The notes: generated by a model not told the origin, from the sequence alone. Numbered from the stretch's first letter, positions 10,450 through 23,613 are shown. The stretch is 64,000 nt of DNA from Glebionis coronaria (GCA_025667525.1 CM046876.1:477358557-477422556), one strand, 5' to 3'. A program made the numbers and translations.

Positions 10450-13400
10450 CCGGAGATCGCTCTCAGCTCAGAAATTTCGTCAGCAAGTTTCTTGATACGG
10501 TTCGATTTGGAAATGATCATATTGCAAAGATAATGGGTTATGATGAATATCATATTGGTAATGTTATTATTTCAAGAGTGTATTATGTGGAAGGTCTCGG
10601 TCACAACTTATTTTCTGCGGGACAATTTTATGATGCAAACCTAGAAGACGCTTTTCGAGAGCATACCTACTTCATTCGTAATTTGGAAGGGGTTGATTTA
10701 TTGAAAGGTACTCGAGGGAATAATTTGTATACTTTGTCTCTACAAGACATGATGGCCGCTTCTCCCATATGTCTTCTCTCCAAAGCATCAAAGACTAAGT
10801 CATGGTTATGGCATCGACGGTTACCTCATCTTAACTTTGACGCTATTAATCATTTGGCGAAAAATGAACTTTTTCGTGGTCTTCCTAAACTTTCATTTCA
10901 CAAGGATCATTTGTGTTCCGCGTGTACAATGGGGAAAAGCACTAAGAAATCTTACAAACCCAAGACGGAAGACACCAACCAAGAGAAACTTTATCTGTTG
11001 CATATGGATCTTTGTGGGCCAATGCGTGTTGAAAGTCTTAGTGGTAAAAAGTACATCCTCGTCATTGTCGATGATTACTCTCGGTTTACATGGGTGAAAC
11101 TTCTTACAACAAAAAATGAGGCACCGAAATTCATCATCGGATTTCTCAAGATGATTCAAGTGCGTCTCAACACTATTGTCCGACGCATTCATACAGATAA
11201 TGGAACCGAATTTATGAATCAAATCTTGCGTGATTATTATGAAGAAGTTGGCATATCTCATGAAACATCCGTTGCATGCACTCCACAACAAAACGTGTCG
11301 TTGAAAGGCAAAATCGCACACTTATGGAAGCTGCTCGAACGATGTTAATTTACGGAAAGGCTCCATTGTTTTTATGGGCAGAAGCAGTATCTACAGCAGT
11401 GTACACCCAAAACCGGTCACTAATTCGTAAACGCCATGGTAAAACACCTTATGAGCTTCTCCATGGTAAAGTACCAGATTTATCATATCTTCATGTATTT
11501 GGCTCTCTTTGCTATCCAAATAATGATGGTGACAATTTGGGAAAACTTCAACCAAAGGCTGATATTGGTATTTTCATTGGTTATGCACCCGCAAAGAAGG
11601 CATACCGAATCTACAATCGTAAGTCTCGTAAGATCCTCGAAACTATGAATGTTAATTTTGATGAGCTAACAGCAATGGCTTCTGAGCAAAGCAGCTCTGA
11701 ACCCGCACTTCATGAAATGGGACCCAGTAACATTAGTTATGGTCTTGTCCCAAACAACCCTACTGTGTCATCATTTACACCACCTTCTAGGACTGAATGG
11801 GATACGTTGTTTCAACCGTTCTTTGATGAATTCTTTACTCCTCCAAGTATTGTTGCTCCAGAACCTGAGGTAATAGCTCCGGTAACCGAAGTTGTCGCTC
11901 CAGCAACCGAAGCGCAATCAGATACGTCTGCACCTACTATTGGTCAAGATATCCCTTCAACGAGTAATTCTCAAACAACACATGTTTCAACTACCCATGT
12001 CATGCCTATTGATGATGAAGAGGATGATGATGATCACGATTTGGAATTCGCTCAAATGCGTCAACTTCCATTCTTTGGTGTACCTATTCCCGCTCCTAAT
12101 CAAGCCGGGTCGTCCACCTCAGAGGAAGCTTCTAATACGGTCTACTCCAATCCACGGATTCGTGAACATGACAGCAAGTGGACAAAGGATCATCTTATAG
12201 ATTCTATTATTGGTGACCCTAATCGTCCGGTATCCACACGCAGTCAGCTACAAGAAAATGCAATGTTTTGTCATTTTGATGCGTTTCTCACTGAAGTTGA
12301 ACCTAAGACATGGCAAGAAGCTTTTACTCAATCATGTTGGATAGAAGCTATGCAAGAAGAACTTAATGAATTTATACGTCTTGAAGTATGGGAACTTGTC
12401 CCATGCCCGGATCAAGTGCAATTACTCACTTTGAAATGGGTTTACAAGGTGAAACTCGATGAGTTAGGCGGAATATTGAAGAACTAAGCTCGACTAGTAG
12501 CTCGTGGATACAAGTAATTATTGGGCATCGACTTTATGGAATCCTTTGCACCTGTTGCCCGTTTGGAAGCTATTAGACTATTCCTCGCTTATGCTGCCCA
12601 CATAAATATGATCGTCTATCAGATGGATGTGAAGACGGCATTTCTTAATGGTGAAATCAAGGAAGAGGTCTATGTTCAACAGCCAGATGGTTTTGTGAAT
12701 CCTAAATATCCTAATCATGTGTACAAGCTTAAGAAGGCTCTCTATAGGTTGAAGCAAGCTCCACGCGCATGGTATGATCTCTTGTCACAATTCCTCATTA
12801 CTCAAGGCTTCGCTGAAGGCAAGGTGGATCCCACGCTGTTCATTCAGAAACGAGGTAAAGATATGATTATGGTACAAATATATGGTGATGATATTATATT
12901 TGCAGCCTCGACCCAAACCTTATCCAACGAGTTTGGGAAACTCATGTCTTCCAAGTTTAAGATGTCTATGATGGGCAAGGTATCATTCTTCTTAGGTCTT
13001 CAGATATCTCAGAGTCCCAGAGGCATCTTTATCAATCAATCCAAGTATTCCCTTGAATCACTTAAGAAGTATAAGATGGAATCTTGCGACCCCGTGGATA
13101 CTCCAATGGTGGAACGAACTAAGCTTGATGCAGATCCACATGGAGTTGCCGTTGATTCGACACTTTATCGTGGAATGATCGGTACCCTTCTGTATATCAC
13201 AGCTAGTCGACCTGATCTTCAGTTTGCCATATGTATGTGTGCTCGGTATCAAACTCGACCGACTGAGTTACACTTGGTTACTGTGAAACGGATCTTTCTA
13301 TATCTTAAAGGAACCATTAATAGGGGACTTTGGTATTCGAAGGACTCTTCGATTCAACTTATTGCATATGCAGATGCGGATCACGCGGGTTGTCAAGATA

Positions 13401-13864
13401 CAAGGCGTAGCACGAGTGGAACTTTGCAACTACTAGGAGATCGACTAATCAGTTGGGCATCAAAAAGGCAGAAAAGAGCTGCAATTTCAAGTACGGAAGC
13501 AGAATACATAGCTATGTCCGGTTGCTGTGCTCAAATTCTTTGGATGAGATCGAAATTAACCGACTATGGTCTAGGTTTCAACAATATTCCGATCTACTGT
13601 GACAACAAGAGTGCAATTGCTTTATGCTGCAACAACGTTCAATTCTTCCGGTCGAAGCACATTGACATTCGCTACCACTTCATCAAGGAGCAAGTGGAAA
13701 ATGGAGTAATAGAGCTTTACTTTATCCGATCTGAGTATCAATTGGCGGATATTTTCACGAAGGCTTTAGATCGCGCTCGAATTGAATTTTTGGCCGACAA
13801 GCTAGGAATGAGAACCTTCTCGCCTGAGACTCTTAAGGAATTGGCAGATGAAGCGAAAGAATAG
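10392..13864 (+). pseudogene. pol: Cop-A pol (PR-IN-RT-RNase H)
   Basis: Polyprotein for proteolysis, integration and reverse transcription. Protease: LDSGCSKHMTG near 10425-10455. Integrase: HRRLPH..CSAC zinc motif (10810-10925), DDE core at LHMDLCGP and HTDNGTEF, and the glutamate region at about 11290. A 1-nt deletion near 11295 shifts the frame. Reverse transcriptase: about 12430-13100, with YGDD (12881-12892) instead of the usual copia YVDD. RNase H: YADADHAG and [16 protein letters not shown] (13365-13530). Nonsense codons stand at 12485 and 12515. The frame is -1 relative to gag. It is the best-preserved part of Cop-A but cannot be active as it stands. Confidence 0.9.
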
Positions 13865-16710
13865 TGATGGTAAACTATTCTCCGTATCCTTGGTGATCAT
13901 CTGTATATATTGTTTATATTTTTATCCACAAAAGCAAAATACAAAAATATAAAACCATATAAAAACCATAAAAATTGAAAAACTCATAAAAATCCAAAAA
14001 TATTTTTACTTTATTTTTCAAAGGCATGTCTTTTGGTACGATAATATTTATGGCCTTAGAAATGTTGATTAATATCGACACGGCGCCATAAATAGAGTTC
14101 GTACAAAAGTTGTAAATATTTCATAAAACATGCCCTAATGGCTTGTAGTTATTTCAGACTGCAACCCGGTTTTCACATTAAAGTCAAGTATTTCTTATGA
14201 AAGCTTTGGCTCTCAACGGGAATTAATTTTCTCGGGCAAGGTTTTCTTTAAAACCTTGTAAGGGATCAAGTTTACTTTATAACTTGGTCTAACACAAATA
14301 TATGTACGTTTCAGTGAATTTATTTGTTAAAACAAGAGAAGTCTTGTTTTTATGAAGCTATTATCTCTACAACCATAGCAATCTACAATTGGTATCTCTA
14401 TACTCGACGATGCGACTACTCAACCGACGACTACAGCTCTTTCAATAGAACACGGGTCAACAATTGAGGGGGAGCAATTGTCAAGCATTCAGAATCTTCG
14501 ATGCCGAACGTGCCAAGTTCACAAATTGGTGTCAAGACAACAATACCAATCGTACATGTGGTGTGAAGAGATGACTTCAGACGTGACGAGGCGACCAACA
14601 TATGCCGACAAGAACCATTTGATCTTATCATATGATGTTCTCATCAATCAGGTCCAACCTCGTCAATTTTTTTCTAATATGTTGAATATGTGATCATGTT
14701 ACAAGTCGGTATCATATCTCATACATTTGGTCTCATGAAGATAAATGGACTTGCATTTTTCTTCCCAAAACCTTTGTTAAAACTTCATTAAATCAATTGA
14801 TAGTAAAAACATCGATTGGGTTAATATTTTTAATATGGGGGAGAAAATGTGATTTAATATGGGAAATTATCAAAAATGGTTTGACTTAATGTGCTGGCTC
14901 ATCCCGACATATGCGAAATGTTTTCGAATATCGTGGCATATGTTAAGGGGGAGCAAAACGGATTTGCATATCAAAATGGATTTTCATGGTGACATATACT
15001 TATCCAAAACCCATTTATTTCACGACGATGAAGATTGTGATGACATAAAGATGGTAGGATAGGTTAAGTCCTATGATTCTTCCAAAACCGGAGGAATCTT
15101 CCCAAGGACATTCCATAGCTAGAAATAGTAGTCCTTAGGAAAGATGGAGAAAGATTGTGAACGTAGCTGAATGCCGACCAAGTACTTAAGTTAGCACTGG
15201 AACAATCACAACAAGGTGCTAGATATGACGTATTGGTAAGCATTGAAGGGGTTGAAGAATGAAAAAGAATTGTAAAGATAAAGGGTGTAAAGAAAGAAGC
15301 CCTCCTTACAACTTTAGGCAGAAAACTGGTCAATACATATGCTATTGAGATCATTTTTAATGATTCTTGATATTGAAGATAGACATCATGGACCCAGTGA
15401 TGCAATGCACAACCCATCCCAGCTAACTCAGATATCTCTTAAAAGATATTTGTTTTAATCACACGGAGACAACACGTTATCTATCGATTTATTCACTCCG
15501 AATAAATTGGTATTGAAATGGTGGCACTCCTCTCCAGCCTCCGATCACTAAAATCAAAAATGCACGATCGAGTCTAGAGCCATTTGAGATCATCACATAT
15601 CTCATTAGGACACACTTTCATAATTCCTTGCTTCTTCACACACTGTGAAAAGTAAGAAAGATCTTAAGAGTCCTACGCAAAATCTTCATGATCTTGCCTG
15701 AACATCCGAGTAATACGAAAGTATTTACAATGAAGATGGAAATCCTTCTTGAGCGAACATTAAAAACCTCATGGTTGGTGACTTGTGCGATTCTTTATGA
15801 AACAAACTTGTGATAACTGGAAAGCAACAGTGGTTTAATTCTTAATTAAATTTAAACACGTTCCAGACCTCTACGTAATATCTCAGTGATCTTGCCAAAA
15901 CACTCAGAGTGATACCTTAGTGTTCACGGTGATGAGTGGAAATCCTTCTAGTGTTAACCTCAAACAACACTTGGTAGGTAACTTGCAGGATTCTATACGA
16001 ATAAAGCTCGTGACAACTAGAAAGCAACGATGGTGCGATTCTTTAATGAATCAAACTTGTTCCAGGAATCAGAATTGACGGCTTCAATCATGCGGATAAT
16101 TTTATCCAAATGATTCACTCTTTACATTCGCAGTCAGCGTTGGACGGTCGAGTAAAGAGAACGGGTTTACCCGCGAAACCTTATCAAGGAGATTTTTTGT
16201 TAAATCTACCTGCCACAAGTACGATATTTTATATCGTCCAACGGTCTTCACCGACCGGAGGTAAAATGCTACCGAATTAGTATAAAATGTTCAAAGCCAT
16301 TTCGTTCGTGTCTACTTATGTTGCGGCATTTGAAGACGGTGGTGTTGCGGAATCCGAGAAGAAGTCGTCCCCGCATGCTTATACTATATGCACTTAATAC
16401 CTCATCTAATTCAAGAAAGCCTAAAAGTTAAGTCTTCCGCTGTATCAAACTCTGAAGCTTTCAAGAATTACAAAGGTATAAGTATGTGGGACATGGTGTC
16501 ACGAGGAGGCGAAGATCACAAGTGATGGATGCACGAGATCAAGGCAAGAGATTAATGCTCAAGACTGATATCAAAGATCACATCAGCATGTTCACCAGAA
16601 AAGGAAAAAAAAAGAAAGACGAAGACTACGAGCTCAAGACAAGCATAGTATGCTAGGTTTATCCTATTATTGTAACTTGGGTAATGCCCTTGTTTGGAGT
16701 GACCTCCCTT
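13865..16710 (+). mobile_element. Cop-A 3' untranslated region
   Basis: About 2.8 kb without coding potential. It contains purine tracts like the true PPT at 14466-14474, 14837-14843 and 14945-14953. A pair of direct repeats of about 200 bp lies at roughly 15650-15866 and 15867-16068. At 16090-16300 a stem-loop-rich segment is closely matched by the Cop-C 3' UTR (54125-54335, minus strand). Confidence 0.75.
16090..16275 (+). other. Conserved stem-loop block in Cop-A 3' UTR
   Basis: Four perfect inverted repeats: 16094-16107 (GGATAA/TTATCC), 16162-16173 (CGGGT/ACCCG), 16221-16237 (ACGATAT/ATATCGT) and 16242-16253 (CGGT-CTTC-ACCG). The last is followed by GACCGGAGGTAAAA. Counterparts with altered stems occur in Cop-C. 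A role in RNA packaging, dimerisation or translation is inference. Confidence 0.65.
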
Positions 16711-16720
16711 AGGGGGAGAT
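16711..16720 (+). other. Polypurine tract of Cop-A
   Basis: AGGGGGAGAT stands directly before the LTR start TGTTGGAAAT; it is the plus-strand primer site. Confidence 0.85.
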
Positions 16721-17042
16721 TGTTGGAAATACGTTTTACGTATTAAGAAGGATCGGTCACTCCAACGATAGTCCATGTAATAGCTCGTAGTTTAGTTACT
16801 TATCTTTATTTAACAAACAAACCAAAGCCTAGCCTACAACATGTGTAGGCCGGCCCAAATGTAAGCCCAAGCCCATGACAAGGGCTTGGGTATATAAACC
16901 CTCTCCTTAGATGGAGAGGGTGTGTGGTTATTCATTTTTACACATAGTTCTTCTTATTTTCTCTCTCTAGAATTGTGTGAAATCCACCATCTCTCTATCT
17001 ATTTCTCTCTCTAAAACATAAGTAAGATTTACATATCCTACA
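16721..17042 (+). repeat. 3' LTR of Cop-A (322 bp)
   Basis: Starts TGTTGGAAATACG and ends ATCCTACA (TG...CA). TATATAAACC (about 16891-16900) is the promoter box, preceded by GGGCTTGGG and followed by a CT-rich transcribed leader (CTCTCTCTAG). The right flank begins GATTATATTT. Confidence 0.85.
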
Positions 17043-17555
17043 GATTATATTTAGATATTTCTAAGGATTTGTTATGGGTTAGGTTGTTTGTGGTTACAAT
17101 GCATTGTTCGGGCCATCATACTTCAGAATCCATTCTATAAACGTCTGAGGAGCGAGGGCACTTTAAATCGTAAACACAACCACTCAGTCAAAACGTAATT
17201 CGAGATGGAACATCTTTAGTATAAAGCTCCCTACTAACATGGCATGTTTATACGTTTCATTAAATACCTGTGTTTTAATATCTTCATAAAGATATTAACA
17301 GTCGTAATATGTAAAGCAAGTAAAAAGTTAGTATCTAGTACTATCATAAATATAAATGCATAGGATAATGAATTGCATTTAAATCATATAGTTATGCATG
17401 ATCTCTATGCTAAATGCTCTCTAAGTATGTCCCCGTAAAAAACCCAGTTTTTGAAATCTAAGTTTTTGAAAATTTTGTTCGGTTATAGTTCAGTTAATAA
17501 AATAAAATTTTTATTTTTGATCTGATTCTCTATAACCATTGATCTGATACCATTC
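17043..17555 (-). mobile_element. Internal leader of minus-strand gypsy element Gyp-2 (partial)
   Basis: Lies on the internal side of a PBS read on the minus strand (17541-17552, TGGTATCAGATC, one mismatch to initiator tRNA-Met) next to the LTR at 17556. No coding sequence is seen before Cop-A cuts in at 17042. The part around 17190-17240 resembles 21002-21050 (CGAGATGGAA..CTCCCTA.TAACATG), so some of it may be older LTR material. Confidence 0.45.
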
Positions 17556-18894
17556 TGTGACACCACCAAGTCAGGTTTGCAGCGGAATAGTAATTGGGTG
17601 TCACGTAGGTGGATCACAGAACAAATGGCATACAAAGCATTGATCATAATTACATGATTTTGAAATACATTTGATACAAATATTGTTGTAGTACAATTAG
17701 TGGAAATGATGAATATCAGTTGTTACAAGTATCCCAGTGAAAACAGATCCCTCAATTATTATGATGCTCCTAAATGATGCTCAGTCCATGCTCAAATAAT
17801 CCAGCTTCATTTCCTGAGAAAAAACATGCTTAAACGGTCAACATAAAGTTGGTGAATTCATAGAGTTTTGTAAAATCATAGTTCAGGACTGTAAATTGTC
17901 CTACATAGTGTTGCACAAAGTTTGATGAAAAATCAAGTGTAGGATCTCAAATATCCCATATAGTATTTCATAATGTTTGATAAAAATCAAGTTCAGAGAT
18001 ATCAAAACGTTCCATATTGTACTACACAAGGTGTGATAAAAATCTAGTTCAGAGATCTCAGTATGTTCCATGTATTAATGTACCAAATAATATAAAGTCA
18101 AGTTTAGAACCGCAAAAATCACAAACGTAGTATCGCAAAAGCCAAATACTATAAGCTAATTACATTTCCTATTGCCCGAAACTGACACTTGACACGTTAA
18201 GCCCACAATAAATGAGGACCTTTCACATTAATAAAAATGCACCCAATATTCCGTTCGGACATGATAAACATGTGTTGTCCTGGCCTAGGCACAGTGAGCG
18301 CTACTCACCTAGATGGGAATGGTCAATCCCAAATAGATCTATTTATACATTCAGGCAATTCAACAATTTTAACAGCTTCAGATGCAGGGGTCATGCGGGT
18401 TAATCTACAATAGGCAAATGTAATTAAGGGTAACAGTTCAGTTTGCGTCCTATAAAATATTGTTTTCTCCTCGATCAACAGTTTATTAAGTATAAGTGTG
18501 GTGTCACAATCTCACGATATAAAAATCATATAGTCAAAACAAGTTATAGCATGTCTCCCCCTCACGGGTTAGTAAAAACATAAATAGTAGTGAAAGGCGA
18601 GGCTATGAACTCACCTGAATAGCAGTCTCTGAATAATATCACAGATAGTCCAGATAGTATGCTCACGATACAGTTAATTACCTAAGTAATGTAAATGATC
18701 TCAGTATATGCATATAAAATGCAAAGATGCTTCCGGTTAATTAAAGTGCATGCTTATACTTGTTTTAAATATCTTGTCGTTTATTACTCGATCCGCATGT
18801 ATTTATTTATACATACATAGTGAGTCCTTCAAGTTTCTATGTTTCACATTAAAAACCCTAAAGTTTATTTATTATAAATAACTTTAGTTAAATT

Positions 18895-19490
18895 GCACCA
18901 AGGTCCTTAAGTTTATAATATTAGCCGAATAAACCCCTAGGTTATAAGTTTAAGGAAATGGCAGTTTTAGTCCTTTTGGTTTAGGGTTTCTTTTATGGTT
19001 TTAATTAACTAATCAATAAAAGAAACTAGGGCTTATTAATCTTTCGGCATATGGCAAAACAAGTCCTCCACAATTTAATCATGCAATACTTTCGGTTCTT
19101 GCCATAAGTAGTCCATAGGGTTTATATAACTTTCGAAACATGGCAAGAATAGTCCCTCAAGTTATAATTAGGATTAGGGCTCGCATAACTTATAAGTAAT
19201 GACAAAAAAAGTCTTTCAAGTTTCTTATTAGGGTTAATATCCTACGAAACAGCCCCTAGGGCTTGATTAAGTTTTGGCTAATTATACAAATAGTCCTTAG
19301 GGTTGTAAAACATGTAATATCTTTCGAATAATTGCAAGAATGATCCTTAGGGTTTCTTTTGGTCTCGAATTGAATTAAATGGTCCTTAAACTTTTGGATA
19401 AATGCTATATTAGTCCTTGTGTTTAATGTCCTTGTCATTATAAGTTACATTCCCCTAAACTTTGAATAATTACAGTTTTGGCCCAAAACT
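18895..19490 (-). repeat. Degenerate AGTCC-type repeats inside Gyp-2 LTR
   Basis: About a dozen units of the type 'tggcaaaa-agtcct-aagttt' with AGTCC/GGTCC cores near 18903, 18970, 19063, 19111, 19152, 19211, 19251, 19293, 19343, 19382 and 19413. Steps run from 31 to 93 nt. Similar units occur at 21080-21330 in the Gyp-1 LTR. Confidence 0.55.
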
Positions 19491-20790
19491 TTATAAGTCA
19501 TATTTAAAGTGTCAAAAAGTTTATATAAGTTCAAAAATATTAAATGGGCTTATTAAATAAGTGAAATAGAATTATGGGCTCGGTAAGTCCTTAATGGGCT
19601 AATGGGCCTAATCTAAACTCAGATACTATTCACTGGGCCTAATAAGTCCACTAATAATTTATAGGCTTCTAAGTTTACTAAGGAGTGTTATCAACTAACC
19701 ATAGGATTAATAGATCTATGATTTTAACTAGGTTTAATATAAGTTTAACAAAAATTAACCATAATCCAATATGAAGAACATAACCTACGGCTACATTTAT
19801 TCTTGGGAGTTTCAAGATTAAATCTAGGTTTATTTTACAAGTACATGTTTATGTGTTATTGATTAGATAAATTTTATACCCATCCTTGTGAAACCAAAAC
19901 AAGCCGTGACCTATGGGGCTATGAATATTCTAGTTTTAGAGGTTTAGTACACTAAAGGTATGCATTCATGAAATGATTAAGTGTATGTAAAGTAAATGTG
20001 AGTAGAATAAATATAGGTTTCATGAACTTACTTGTTAAGTGATACATAGAGAAGACAAGTGAACCAAAGGAGGTCTTAAGCTTCTATGAACAATGATGGA
20101 AGAACCCTAGCCCTCCAACACAAGCCGTGACCTATATGGTTCGAGTATAGCTTCTTCGAGTTGCCTTGGAGATCAAGTATATGTAGGAGTAGTAAATTAT
20201 TAGAATTTAAGATGTTGAAGTCAAGAATTTAAGGTATTGAATGTGGTTTTTGTCATGGTTTTAGTGTGTTTTTAGTGTATGCCGTGAGCCATAGGTGAGA
20301 TGAGAGAGATTTGTGATTTTGTGTTTTGTGTGTGTGTAGAATACACGACCAAGAGTACATTTATAAGATTGTGAAGATCTTTGGAGATCAAGGGGAATAT
20401 AAGATAGATTACAATAGATATGTAAGATCTTGTGTAAGATTTGGTTTGGATTTGGTTATTGATTTGGAAACGTGTGAAAAGGAAGGAAGGGATAAGTGTT
20501 TGTGTTTGTATAAATAAAATGTCTTTGCACTTTAAAATTCGACTAAGAGTTTTCCATGGCCTTTTTATTGTGTTGATTTAGTATAATTAGTGATAATTTG
20601 TTTGACGTTAAGCAAATCTTGGTTAAATGTACTAAAAGTTTATGTTTAAAAAAAACAAAATTATTGTATATAGTTTTAAATGCGTAATATTTTGGAATCA
20701 TTATTAATTATAATAAATATAATTAGTAATAATATGCACATAAAATTTGTCTATTAAAATAGCTCTACGTTTAAAATGTCATGTTTTTAA

Positions 20791-20891
<101 letters not shown>

Positions 20892-21001
20892 TACTATATT
20901 ATGATCTTGTTTGTAAAAGTGGTCGATAAAATATTATACGATGAGTGGTAATAAGAGTAAAACCGGTGACGTGTCAAAAGCCCAAAATTTGGGGTTTTAC
21001 A

Positions 21002-23473
21002 ATATCGAGATGGAATATATTTGTACAAATCTCCCTAATAACATGATACCTTCATTATTTTCTCATATTCATGATTAATCTTCTTTAGTTTCAGAGTTGG
21101 CAAAATTAATCCTTTTGGTTATACTTTGGTATTATTGTACTTTTAACCCCTTAAGTGTATAGTTCTAGTATTTGTATTTTAAACCCTCAATTTTTATTCT
21201 TATTACCTCAAAATTTCCAACATTTATTATTATAGATTTAACTTTCATAAAATGACACTTCTGGGCCAAAATGTTAAATAGTTTCAAAAATGACAGTTTT
21301 AGTCTCTATACTTGTAAAAATCACATAACAACCTCAAAAATGGACCAAATGATCTAGATTTTATAATAAAGTTTCTAAACATGTTTATAATCATAATAAC
21401 AACATTTTTCAGAATTATAGCTTTTGAAATGGGTTATTGCTTATTATTTCATGTAGATTACAAAACTAGGGTTTTAAGACATCTTTAACTTATAACTTCC
21501 ATTTAAAATGATGAAATGACTTGGTTTCTTTTATATTAGATTTCTAACATAATTTCGGCATTATAAAAAATCTAAGAAAGTATTATAACAATATCAAAGT
21601 ATAGCTAACATAGGAATTACCTAGATGCTCCAAAATGGCTCCTAATGGCTTCTTATGAGCACATCTTGCTATCAAAGCTTCAAGAGCTTCAATGTCTAGC
21701 TTCTAGACCTAGTTTTTGGTCTTGGTACATGTCCTAGGACGTATATAGAAGTGGAAACAGAATGGGTAATAGAGGTTAAGAGAAAACAGGGTGCAAGTTT
21801 CAAATGAAGTTCATATGTTCTATTTATACTAGTTTAAAGCCATAGCCTCCAAGGAATACCTTGAAACGTGTAATAACCAGGGGTTAGTTACTAAGGAATC
21901 CTAGGAAAGATCAATGCAAGTCTAAGAGTGAGTCATAAGGTCTAGGATCAAAATATCTAATCATACGGTTAGTAATATGCCAATAATTTTAAAGATAGGA
22001 AGGAATATGTGTCTTTGACAACTAGCTTATGCACCTACATGGAAAATATCTCAAAAATATCCTAAATATATGATCCTAAGTTTAATTTTAGGAGGGAAAG
22101 GTTTTTGAATCATTTTTGGAGGGAAAAACCAAAACCGGGTCCTAAATTAGGGTTTGTAACTTATGGTTTGTGTTTTTGGTGATTAGGGACTTGGGAAACT
22201 GATTAGTGAATTATTAAGGCTTAATTAGAGTTTATACATTCTATTTAAGAGACTTGGGTCCTTGGTTTGAAGTTTAACAAAGGTTTGATGTGAAAATGAG
22301 AAGAAAACTTATGTAGATTAGGGTTTTATAATGATCTAGGGTTAAATCTTAGTAAATGTGATTATCCTTCATTTAGCTACTGATGTAAACTTAATTTAGG
22401 TCCTAGAAAATGTGTTTTAAGTTTCCAATGAGTTCTCACACTTGGTTTAAGGGTTAGTTTAGGTAAACATGTCTAAAGAGTGAAAATACCTATTTTGACC
22501 AAATTTACAAGCCATGCATTAAAATATTGTACCTTGTGCATTATGGTACTTTTACATTGTCTTAATATAATCTTATAACCTTAATTAATTCCTATAAATG
22601 TTTATATACTTGTCAAAAAAGAACTAGGTAGTGATTCTATGTAGATTTCTTAATATTAGGGTTTTTAGGTCATTAACCCTAATGACTTTCTGTCTTAGGT
22701 AATTAGTGTTTGTACCTTGATAAACACTTATTATAGGGCTTATATAGTATGTTTATGACTTCTAGGGATTCTATATTTTTAGTTTAAGAGTTTGTATAGG
22801 TTGATCATATTCTAGGGATCATTATGGGAGCTTAAGATCCTATGCTTTGATTACTTGTACTTTATGCTTTACCAACTTGTAACTTGACTTGAAATAAGTG
22901 TATATTCTTAATATGATGCATAGTTGAGTTTTATAATTTATGGCAAAAGATTAGACTCTAATTCAATGTATAATGGATTTTATATGCTAATCTTGGTTAC
23001 TAGGTCTTAACTTGTAATTAGCCTTGGATTAGTGAATATTAGCATTTTATGATCAGTTAACTTTCCTTTATTTGTAGATTGTAATTAGTATATTGTTTTT
23101 GATAATAGTAAATGGATTTTATGTACTTACATTGCTTGAAATATTGTTTATCACGGGTTTCTAGGTGGTGATCTAGACTATTATGTACAATTACTTGTAT
23201 TTATCTTTGTATGGTTTGTTCTTGCCATATTTAGGTATTATTATGTCTTCAAAATAAGTTTTAAAACTTGTTTATAATCCTTAATGACTTATTCATATGT
23301 GTTTCCATCATAGCTTACTATTCTTGAGTTTACAACTCATTTATAGGGATTCTAGGGTTTCTAAGGGAATTTAGGGCATCATGGTTACATTTGAGATGTT
23401 ATTAATATTAAACTTATTAGATATCTTAGACTTGATATATACATTGTATTGACAACATATAGGAATATGTTGT
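21002..23473 (-). repeat. Gyp-1 3' LTR, U3-side fragment (left of Cop-B)
   Basis: AT-rich non-coding DNA with the TTAGTCC/GGGTTTTA texture of gypsy LTRs. It continues across the Cop-B insertion into 47643-47774, where the LTR start (TGTGACAAACCTC, minus strand) and the polypurine tract are seen. The left end of this LTR was not found; Gyp-2 adjoins it at 21001. Confidence 0.5.
23469..23473. other. Target-site duplication of Cop-B, left copy (GTTGT)
   Basis: GTTGT directly before the 5' LTR is repeated at 47638-47642 directly after the 3' LTR. Confidence 0.9.
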
Positions 23474-23504
23474 TGTTGGGAATAAATTATAGCCAGTCTA
23501 CTTG

Positions 23505-23613
23505 AGCGCTGACAAGAGTAAAACAAGCGTTGATAGGAGTAAAACAAACGCTGACAGCTCAAGCGTTGACAAGACAATGTCAAGCGTTGATACATTGAAG
23601 ACAAGCACTGATG
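23505..23613 (+). repeat. 21-nt-phased motif array in Cop-B 5' LTR
   Basis: Starts at 23505, 23526, 23547, 23562, 23583 and 23604: steps 21, 21, 15, 21, 21. The last copy is degenerate (AGCACTGATG). The array ends about 130 bp upstream of the LTR TATA box, so it lies where U3 enhancers are expected. Confidence 0.9.

Larger units (their letters stand above)
5197..17042 (+). mobile_element. Cop-A: decayed Ty1/copia retrotransposon
   Basis: Order on the plus strand: a 30-bp remnant of the 5' LTR, PBS, leader with minisatellite, gag, a long coiled-coil Gag extension, PR-IN-RT-RH, a 2.8-kb 3' UTR, a polypurine tract and a 322-bp 3' LTR. The domain order PR-IN-RT-RH defines Ty1/copia. Gag and Pol resemble an Asteraceae copia family that I recall but did not search. 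Many nonsense codons and at least three frameshifts make it non-functional. No target-site duplication can be read because the 5' end is deleted. Confidence 0.9.

Noticed and set aside
20326..20517. 63-residue frame at the edge of the Gyp-2 LTR
   Set aside because: Short, no start context or domain, inside an LTR on the opposite strand.
23505..23613. The motif array as a CRISPR array
   Set aside because: Repeats are 10-12 nt, degenerate, with 9-11-nt gaps, in a plant retroelement and partly coding.
23505..23613. 21-nt step as a phased small-RNA signature
   Set aside because: Phasing of small RNAs is set by cleavage, not by a repeated sequence motif; nothing here shows it.
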